Shown: positions 59,114 through 64,000 of the stretch, piece by piece
Layout of the letters: every line of letters starts with the position of its first letter
How positions within the stretch are numbered: the stretch's first letter is position 1
Program-made: the position numbers and the translations under genes
The notes under the pieces: model-generated
The model's input: only the letters and a program-made list of their open reading frames with translations
Database searches by the model: none
What the model was told of the DNA's origin: nothing
NCBI RefSeq assembly: GCF_048128805.1
Contig: NC_136008.1
Location: 14,909,572-14,973,571 of the forward strand
Direction: 5' to 3'
DNA from: Centroberyx gerrardi
Taxonomy: Eukaryota > Chordata > Actinopteri > Beryciformes > Berycidae
Length of the DNA stretch: 64,000 nucleotides

Positions 59114-60251
59114 TTACCCGAAATGTAAGTTAGCAAAGCAGTCCCGAATTGATGCTCTGTCTGAAGCTCCCTGAAGAGTGTCGGTGTCGTCTTCATCACC
59201 ATCATCATCACCATCATCATCACCATCATCGTCATCATTTTCAAACACTGGTAGGTTGCGGGCTTTGCAAATGCTGTGCAAAATGCCACAAGCTGTGATG
59301 ATGCAGCTGGCTCGCTCAGGGGTGTGTCTGATTTCTCCGTGAAGAATATAAAATCTTCTTTTCCACTGTCCTATCCCTCTCTCCACCACACATCTTGTTG
59401 CCTTGTGTGCTCTACAGATAAAATAATCACATTTCAAAGATAGATAATGTATAATATTTAATTAACCAACTGAATTAATATAATTTGGTGCCATATCTAC
59501 CTGTTATAATTGAGCTGTGCTTCTTCTTGTGGTCTTTGGTAAGGGGTGAGAAGCCAGTGCTTTAAGGGGTATCCGGAGGCACCCAGTAAATTACATCCTG
59601 GGGGTACGTAGTGTTGGTCGAATAGGGCAGTGAGGCCGCTCTCGGATAGAATCCTACAATCATACGTTGATCCTGGCCATTTAGAAACAAGATCCAATAT
59701 TTTGTAACTGGCATCAAATACCGCTTGCACTGTGGTATCTTTTTCTGTTGACGTAGACCTCATTCTCACTTGGAGCTGTGATGCGCACATGCGTGCAGGC
59801 AATAGCGCCAACAACCCCGGGGAAGCCCGCAATCCAAAAAAGCGGCTTGGTTCTGGCGGATGGTTTGGTGGTCGGTAGGGAAATCAATTAATTGTCTGAC
59901 GATGTTGGGTGCTGTTAGGGCCTTAATAGTGGCATCTATAGCCCTGCTTATTGTGGACTGTGATGGGCCCAAGTCATCACTTGTGCACTGCTGCATTTTC
60001 CTAGTTGCCAAAAAACGCAATGTCATTACAACTTTAATTTCTGCTGTGAGAGCATGGTTGCGCAAAGTGGAAGAAGTTATAGAATTTCTGATAAGGTCAG
60101 TGACGAACAAGATACCATGACGATCAAGCCTGTATCTTTTTATCAGCTCCATGTTGCTATATATTTCCAAAACATCCTTTCTTTGTTGGTGTGTGCGTGA
60201 CCCCTGCCTCTGAACACGTAACACAGCCATCTGCTGGCAACTCCTGACCAA
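59114..60251 (-). pseudogene. HARBI1-like transposase, frameshifted and catalytically dead
   Basis: Read on the minus strand: N-terminal helical domain (DRHGILFVTDLIRNSI; ALTAEIKVVMTLRFLATRKM; SQSTISRAID), then the DDE nuclease in pieces: FPGVVGAIACTHVRI in one frame and KWPGSTYDCRILSES through LLGASGYPLKHWLLTPY in another, so at least two frameshifts lie near 59,750-59,850. An intron of about 88 bases (about 59,412-59,500, GT/AG) precedes VVERGIGQWKRRF. The first catalytic Asp (expected in GAIDCTHV) is Ala and the second (expected in GDSGYP) is Ala; the Glu of VVER remains. The C-terminus is an Asp/Gly repeat. Homology is to the HARBI1 family; the many lesions and the flanking element ends make it a transposon relic rather than the domesticated host gene HARBI1. 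Confidence 0.82.
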
Positions 60252-60944
60252 GTTAAGACCTCTGGAGCTCTCTTAAATAATTTAGGAGCTGAGACCAATT
60301 CTTAGCACATAAGAATCTTTATGCATTACACTTATTCTTAATTGTAAGAATAAGAGCAAATTTGCGTCATTCTTAGAATTTTGATGCTCTTAAGACCAAA
60401 GTTTTACTCTGAGCCGCTTTATACATATGGCCCCTGGTATCAAACCTTCTCAGTTTTTTCCTGGATCTTAAATCAAGGCATTGTAACTTTCTATGACTTC
60501 AGGACATGCAACTTGCATGAATGGGAGCAGGGGTTACTAGGCCATCAGGTTTGTGTCAGTGGTTCATATAACTCTTTCATAATAAGTATTTTCCTGATCC
60601 AAGTTCCTGTAACACTACATTGACAGTAAATATACAGTACAGTAAATTCAGTATATGTGTCAAGGTTGCTACAACAATTGTATCCATGTGGTTAGTTGAT
60701 TCTTTTTATTTAGCAGTGAATAGCTTTAGCTTACTAAGCTGCTTAGAGTTTTAGAAAGGGAAATTATACTAAAAAAAAAAAATTAAAATGGAATTTTTTT
60801 AGTAAAAAAATTCCATGAATTATTACATGCAGTATTTCCACTGGATATTGTATTTCTGTCTCTACTGTGTAATTCATTTGTTCATGTGTAATTTGTATGA
60901 ATATTTTGTATTCTGATTTCGAAACTGTTTCTTTGTCGGTTTAG

Positions 60945-61815
60945 ATCTTTCAGATAAAATGTTCACCTTCCCACAACGGACCACACACACTGGAACATTG
61001 GAACACACTATATTCCTGACTGTGAAAGGCATGATGCATGGGAATTTATTTCTTGTGTCTACAGTTTCTTTTACAGACCTCAGCAGAACCCACGTCCTGT
61101 TCTCTCTGGTCACGCCCTCAGCCGCCAATGACTTCCTGATTTGAGTACCACAGGCAATCAGTTTGAGCTGAGTGTCAGGAACAGTCATGCGGTTATTGGA
61201 GGGCAGGACTACAAGCTGATCGCATGGCACTCTGTTTGTGCCACCTGGGACTCTCAGTCTGGACTGGGACAGTTGTGGCTGGATGGAAAGCCCAGTGCCA
61301 GGAAATTAATCAGCTTCGGATCAAACATCAAAGGAAAACCTATCATTATCTTAGGACAGGTAGTATTGTTAGGCACTAAAGTTGACAGTCTTCCTACGAA
61401 TACTGCAGATTGCTAATTTATGACTTCTCCTCTAAAGTATAGATCTCTAATATCAGAAAAAAAATATTGTACAATATCACTATGATTTATCTCAATCTGA
61501 CTCTTTCTGCAATGTCTACAGGAGCAGGATTCCTATGGTGGGCGGTTTGACATTAACCAGTGTTTCACTGGCATGATCTCTGATGTCCACATGTGGGACT
61601 ACGCCCTTTCATCCTGTGAGATCCAGCGCTACGTGGATGATCTGAACTTCACCCCAGGCAATGTGCTCAACTGGGGGGCACTGCAGTTCCAGATCACAGG
61701 AAGAGTGCTGCTGGAAAATAAACAAGTGAATGAATTTGTCACTAAATGGCCAAATCAAGACCTTAAATGTCTTATAAAGTCAAAATCAGACTTTCTATAC
61801 TTTTACATCCACTGA
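60945..61815 (+). pseudogene. Pentraxin pseudogene (second copy)
   Basis: Exon-like parts: 60,945-61,000 (start of exon 2), 61,065-61,359 (exon 3), 61,522-61,815 (exon 4). Compared with the intact copy: no signal-peptide exon or TATA box lies upstream; exon 2 breaks off after about 40 bases because its 3' part, donor and some intron are deleted; exon 3 has TGA at 61,142-61,144 beside a net 4-base deletion. Exon 4 is nearly identical, but two additional T bases relative to copy 1 (near 61,733) change the end, so its frame continues to 61,815 instead of ending in NECH. By accident, the remaining exon 2, the intron and exon 3 read through in one frame from 60,959 to 61,144. No functional pentraxin can be expected. 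Confidence 0.85.
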
Positions 61816-61910
61816 TAGTGAAGTGATAGCATTTCCAAAAGGTTTCTCTGTCTCCTCTGTATCAAGTGTAACATTCTTTCCAGCTTTCTCTTTTGTTGAT
61901 CATATCACAC

Positions 61911-62148
61911 TAGTCCGTACCCGGAAATGCGTGCGCCACAACTCCGCGCAGACTTGCCAAAAAGGCGCATAAAGAGCGTAAATTTGGGAAAATGGAAAAA
62001 TCAGCTCCATCAGTCCCTGCCTATGCCAATGCTCAATGCCCATGTGCAGTTTGAGATTGATTGGCCAACCCGTTGAGGAGCACAATGGATGCGGACAGAC
62101 AGACAGACGGACGGACAGAGTTTTCCTCATTCTATAGTAGGATAGGAT
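61911..62148 (-). repeat. Dispersed repeat inserted in pseudogene flank
   Basis: About 240 bases are present only in copy 2 of the duplicated unit. They include a GACAGACAGACAGACGGACG run near 62,095 and end TATAGTAGGATAGGATG. The composition recalls the dispersed repeat at 45,370 (both carry GTCCGTCCGTCTG in one orientation), but the alignment is weak. Confidence 0.5.
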
Positions 62149-62516
62149 GTAGTATTAATTTGAATATCTGTGTTTTTCCTCTTTCCTGAACTTCTCTTAA
62201 ACAGTTTCTTGATGTAACGGTGCTTTCATTGTGAAATGTGGAGTGCTGAATATCTGCACTCACTCATACATCTTTGGATTTTTCAAAACCAACTACTAAA
62301 TCTGAACTGATCATAAAACTGGTTTTGGTGGTGTTATTATACCCTCAAAATTATTTTGTCATTGGAAATATAATTACTAGATGTCCCTTTAAGAAAGACC
62401 ACTTTACAGCCCGTCTGCCTTCTAGACTTAAACAATTATTGGGGAAATTATTGTTGTGAGATACCACATTACATGTCTAATCTGTGGAAAGTAAATAGAA
62501 ATTAGTTGGAAATTAA

Positions 62517-63700
62517 CCCTTTAAACACGGATCGGCCGCCTGCGGCCTAATTTGCATCATGCTGTTTAGATGGCTCTAAAATCGAAACCATAATAGCTAC
62601 CATCATAATTCTTTTTGCATCTGAAAGCCAAGGCTTCTGTCTTCCCTGCATGTTTTTTTCACTGTCTAAATGAACTGCGTCAAGTTGTACATCAAGTTAC
62701 GAGGTAAAATCTATTGAGTTGCGGATAAGGTATATTCTAGAGATCTAATATTGCATCCATTTCAGTATGTATCATTGATGACGTCATCACGTTGTACCAC
62801 GCTCGTGTCGCAATTTGATGACTTCAATATGCGATGCTCGAGATTCCCGAAACGTCACTTCCAAGCCGGCTGTTTACGGCGCGCGTGTGCCGGATGTTTG
62901 ACCGAGGAGCAAGCCTGATTGCCGGCGAGCTCCGCTCTCAGCTGGGCTATCCCCGAAACGTCTCCTGCCGCCGACCCTTCCACCCCAGTGAAGAGGATAA
63001 CCGATGTCTGGAGAAACATTAGCAGTTGGCTAATGTTTGGCAACTGCTAATGTTTGGCTAGCCAACTGCTAATGTTTCTCTCGCGGACAGAGAGGAAACA
63101 GAGAGCGGGTAGCTGTCTTCCAGAGACAGTCTTTGAGAGAGAGAGAGAGAGAACTGATTGATGCTGTGCGTCATTGTGTGGCAATAACAATGGGCATCAT
63201 ATTATTATTAGTTTTTTTTTTTGTCTACCCCCTGGCCCCAAATAAAAAAAATCTCTGGTAATTTGGTCACTGGCTTGTAAAGCCATGTAGTTGAAAGTGT
63301 TGTGTGATTATTGATGAGTTAGCGGGTAAAAATACAACAAAAGCCTCACAACTTCTGCCTATACTATATCTTAGGACATCATGAAGCAACGTCAGGTTTT
63401 GTTCATGTCGGCCTTGATTTGGTGGCAGATCAGCAGACTCTAGAGGATTACACATATGAATGTGGGTATTAAATAATTTAATAATACAGACATTTCGAGG
63501 AAGACTGCAATCAGACAATCTTATCACAGAAGAAGGCTGGCTCTGAGATCCTACCACGACTTGTTTGCATTTGCGATACGGGACCAGTGAGGTAAGTTGG
63601 TCCAGTCCAAACTATAGCGCTGTCGATTGCAATTATGCAAAAATCCCAAAAAGGTGATCCATGCAAACGCTAGTTTCACCAGTCACCAAAACAGGATGTG
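62517..63700. other. Repeat-like DNA after the duplication
   Basis: Begins at TTAACCCTTTAAACACGGAT followed by the self-complementary GGCCGCCTGCGGCC. Contains an inverted repeat at 63,011-63,080 and a short (GA)n at about 63,136-63,152. The reading frames here are short and lack recognisable domains. Confidence 0.45.
63011..63080. repeat. Perfect 21-base inverted repeat with internal direct repeats
   Basis: GAGAAACATTAGCAGTTGGC plus T (63,011-63,031) is exactly inverted at 63,060-63,080. The word GCTAATGTTTGGC is repeated directly between the arms. Confidence 0.85.
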
Positions 63701-63739
63701 AAGATGTTGTTTTTAACCAATAAAATGCAGAGTAAATGA

Positions 63740-63971
63740 TTTGCTTCCGAATGGTTCGAATGGTGTTCTCACCAGACATGAACCGCTCCACAGTTCACTT
63801 GGAAGCGGCCTGAGACCACCTCTTCGAGGCGGACCATAGAGCGGTTGTTTGGTCCGCACCAGGGTTCGATTAGGGTGTTCACACCACCCCAAATGATTCG
63901 AACCAAGGGGGTAAACGCTCCGGGGTTCGATTCAAACGGACTAAACAAGGCTGGTGTGAAAGCACCATAAG
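63740..63971. mobile_element. hAT-like MITE end (partial)
   Basis: GGCTGGTGTGAAAGCACC near 63,953 is a terminus of the same kind as that at 44,985. Upstream are GGTCCG/GGTTCGAT words typical of these fish elements. The other terminus could not be placed. Confidence 0.4.
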
Positions 63972-64000
63972 TTACATGCTACATCTAAACCCTACCAAGT

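Larger units (their letters stand above)
53843..60437. mobile_element. Decayed Harbinger (PIF/Harbinger) DNA transposon with nested insertions
   Basis: The left terminus CCAGGGGCCGTATGTATAAA and the inverted right terminus CCAGGGGCCATATGTATAAA differ at one of 20 positions, and both are followed by subterminal TCTTAAG-type words. Inside are the two proteins expected of this superfamily: a Myb/SANT-like DNA-binding protein on the + strand and a HARBI1-like transposase on the - strand. Both are broken. The element has grown to about 6.6 kb because other elements sit inside it (about 54,670-56,221; 56,688-57,254; probably also part of 57,570-58,850). A clean 3-base target duplication was not found, which fits its age. 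Confidence 0.82.
60553..62516 (+). repeat. Duplicated unit, copy 2 (pseudo-pentraxin and flanks)
   Basis: Direct-orientation partner of 50,024-53,047. It lacks the 1.28-kb TTAA insertion and instead carries about 240 bases (61,911-62,148) not present in copy 1. Beyond 62,516 the two diverge completely. Confidence 0.85.

Noticed and set aside
59114-60251. Domesticated host gene HARBI1
   Set aside because: The copy is frameshifted, has lost both catalytic Asp and lies between matching Harbinger terminal repeats beside its Myb-like partner, so it is a transposon relic.
61141-61416. A separate short pentraxin gene starting inside exon 3 of copy 2
   Set aside because: The start lies downstream of the stop, there is no signal peptide and half the fold is missing; it is part of the pseudogene.

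Overview
The window is nuclear DNA from a vertebrate, almost certainly a ray-finned (teleost) fish. Genes are split into short exons with canonical GT/AG introns. Intergenic and intronic DNA is full of (GT)n, (CT)n and (GA)n microsatellites. The interspersed repeats are fish-type DNA transposons and their short derivatives: Harbinger, Tc1-like, hAT-like and TTAA-flanked elements. All four recognisable loci encode vertebrate proteins. Nothing bacterial, no CRISPR array and no complete virus is visible.

Region 1 (about 1-14,560, + strand): naca, the alpha subunit of the nascent-polypeptide-associated complex. Ten coding exons can be placed to the base. Joining exon 1 straight to exon 5 gives the ordinary 223-residue NACA. 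Including exons 2-4, one of them 5,353 bases long, gives a 2,186-residue protein of the skNAC (muscle) type. Region 2 (about 15,870-20,300, - strand): glipr2 (GAPR-1), a CAP-domain protein of 159 residues in five exons, converging on naca. Region 3 (20,300-34,180): a gene desert of about 14 kb holding microsatellites, a Tc1-like MITE, a member of a two-copy repeat and several non-repetitive AT-rich blocks that could be regulatory. Region 4 (34,184-41,719, + strand): steap4, a six-transmembrane metalloreductase of 479 residues in ten coding exons, with the NADPH-binding motif and both haem histidines intact. Region 5 (41,720-48,290): intergenic DNA made largely of decayed transposons, including a Ty3/gypsy pol scrap.

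Region 6 (48,290-62,516, + strand): a tandem pentraxin (C-reactive protein/serum amyloid P-like) duplication. The first copy is intact (225 residues, signal peptide, four coding exons, TATA box and a probable 5' untranslated exon). The second is a pseudogene that lacks the signal-peptide exon, has lost the 3' part of exon 2 with its donor, and carries a stop in exon 3. A decayed Harbinger element of about 6.6 kb (53,843-60,437) lies between them. It encodes a broken Myb/SANT-like protein and a broken HARBI1-like transposase and has further elements nested inside. The two pentraxin copies serve as each other's control, so insertions in either copy can be read directly as filled and empty sites. 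Region 7 (62,516-64,000): repeats only.

The four loci share no obvious pathway. NACA acts at the ribosome (and, in its long form, in muscle), GLIPR2 at Golgi membranes, STEAP4 in iron/copper reduction and inflammation, and the pentraxin in innate immunity. STEAP4 and the pentraxin are both known as inflammation-responsive in vertebrates, but nothing in the sequence shows co-regulation. No wholly new system was found. The observations most worth checking are the substituted calcium ligand and extra cysteines of the pentraxin, the double Asp-to-Ala change in the transposase, splice sites built from microsatellites, and a structured hairpin just downstream of the giant skNAC exon.
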